Shown here: positions 63,469 to 64,000 of the stretch, in pieces
Layout of the letters: each line of letters starts with the position of its first letter
Position numbering within the stretch: position 1 is the stretch's first letter
Assembly (NCBI GenBank): GCA_035556555.1
Contig: DATMES010000012.1
Coordinates: 18,534-82,533, forward strand
Direction of reading: 5' to 3'
Length of the DNA stretch: 64,000 bases
Source: Frankiaceae bacterium
Lineage (GTDB): Bacteria; Actinomycetota; Actinomycetes; BP-191
Position numbers and translations under genes: made by a program
The notes under the pieces: model-generated
What the model was told of the DNA's origin: nothing
Seen by the model: only the letters and a program-made list of their open reading frames with translations
The model's database searches: none

Positions 63469-63808
63469 CTACCTCCCGTCGCTGACCTCGTACTTCGCCA
63501 CGATGTCAGCCGAAAGTCTGCCACGCTCACTGACCTTGATCCCTTGGACTTGGCCCACGCTCGGATCGCCTGAGTCCGCTCGCGGTCACCTGCACCGCCA
63601 GATGCCCGACGCCCACCAGCTAGGCTGCTCGTGCGGCGGCGTCCAGAACCCACGAAGGGCGCGACGGCATCGCGGAACTGCTTGGCGTGCTTGTCGCAGA
63701 CGTCAATCTCACAGCCCTTGCCCTCGACCGTGAACTCGATGGTCTCGGTTCCAGGCTTCTCGGTGCTCTCTAGGGCACAGGTCAGAGTACCTGCATCTTC
63801 TGGACCAT
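63469..63808 (-). pseudogene. lsr2: Lsr2-family nucleoid protein gene, frameshifted
   Basis: ATG 63808 (behind GGAAGGAAAG) begins MVQKMQ. After a shift near 63800 the frame reads TLTCALESTEKPGTETIEFT, VEGKGCEIDVCDKHAKQFRD and AVAPFVGSGRRR, the Lsr2 dimerization domain. The C-terminal part reads RTQAIRAWAKSKG and, after a second shift near 63533, IKVSERGRLSADIVAKYEV, the Lsr2 DNA-binding domain with RGR. Lsr2 is an H-NS-like silencer of AT-rich DNA. Two shifts in 340 bp near the contig end suggest sequence error. It lies next to an R-M system. Confidence 0.75.
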
Positions 63809-63977
63809 GAGCGTTCGCTTTCCTTCCGGCTGGTCAGAGGTTGAGCAAGATCATGCTCCACAGCTTCGGGTCAGCGGGGGTGCACCACGCCGACACAGCC
63901 CTTGCCCGACTTGCCCTAGTTCGGCTACCGTCCGTTCCGCCACACTGAGGCACGGGGAGGAAATCTCTGCTGAGATA
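63809..63977. other. Region upstream of the Lsr2-like gene
   Basis: It contains the ribosome site GGAAGGAAAG of the minus-strand gene; no promoter elements or other gene were recognised. Quality may be poor. Confidence 0.4.
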
Positions 63978-64000
63978 CCCCCCCCCCCCCCCCCCCCCCC
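63978..64000. other. Poly-C run of 23 bases at window end
   Basis: An uninterrupted run of 23 C residues ends the sequence. This looks like a homopolymer assembly or sequencing artefact at a contig edge, in line with the frameshifts nearby. Confidence 0.8.

Overview
The window is a high-GC (by eye about 70% or more) actinobacterial chromosome segment that ends at a contig edge: a 23-base poly-C run closes it at 63978-64000. WhiB- and Lsr2-family proteins, an MtrA/MtrB/LpqB-like signalling trio, an RsbQ/RsbP pair, a furA-katG pair, frequent GTG starts and ATGA/GTGA gene overlaps all point to Actinomycetia. The genus cannot be read from the sequence.

Layout. (1) 1-12.7 kb: a one-strand cluster with the tail of a beta-rich protein, a ComEC-like metallo-beta-lactamase-fold protein, and one 3705-residue protein with a beta-rich N-terminal half, many LysM-like units and a Cys-rich C-terminal patch. 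This is the strongest candidate for an undescribed system. (2) 12.7-20.8 kb: chromosomal genes, including a DHFR/RibD-like reductase, an SQR/NDH-2-like flavoprotein, a TetR-VOC-MBL operon with a probably leaderless promoter, a secreted trypsin-like protease, a glycine-rich secreted protein and a 56-residue KOW-like protein. (3) 20.87-31.31 kb: an integrated element between a perfect 44-bp direct repeat of the 3' half of tRNA-Arg(ACG). It carries int, xis, a replication-relaxation protein, WhiB, and defence-type cargo: an XRE/nucleotidyltransferase toxin-antitoxin-like pair, an Sll1717-like P-loop ATPase of clearly lower GC, a TIR remnant, an intact CAP12-type TIR-like effector and small membrane proteins. 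It also holds structured repeats.

(4) 31.5-47.9 kb: a cell-surface and secretome region. It has an SGNH esterase, a 1470-residue IPT/TIG-repeat protein with recurring Cys pairs, the two-component/lipoprotein operon, a phosphodiester glycosidase, a VWA plus BNR-type membrane protein, and three exported proteins of which two share an N-terminal D-P-x-G-D-G module. (5) 48.1-53.3 kb: rsbQ-rsbP, then a tightly coupled four-gene membrane operon (Lgt-like protein, two small membrane proteins and a radical SAM enzyme with a Tes-like cysteine layout), then a 59-residue secreted peptide. (6) 53.4-57.1 kb: a GGDEF protein and furA-katG. (7) 57.3-64 kb: a type III-like restriction-modification pair followed on the other strand by Lsr2-like and DUF1508/YegP-like genes. 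The last two are readable only across frameshifts, probably because sequence quality falls near the contig end.

Working together: furA likely controls katG by translational coupling and a shared promoter. RsbQ probably feeds the PAS-PP2C phosphatase RsbP in a sigma-factor stress cascade. The MtrAB-like pair may act through GTGACAACG-type inverted repeats found upstream of the IPT/TIG and glycosidase genes. In the element, int and xis probably act on paired GTTAGCGCG and CGCAAAACCGCAGGTCAG-like sites placed at both ends.
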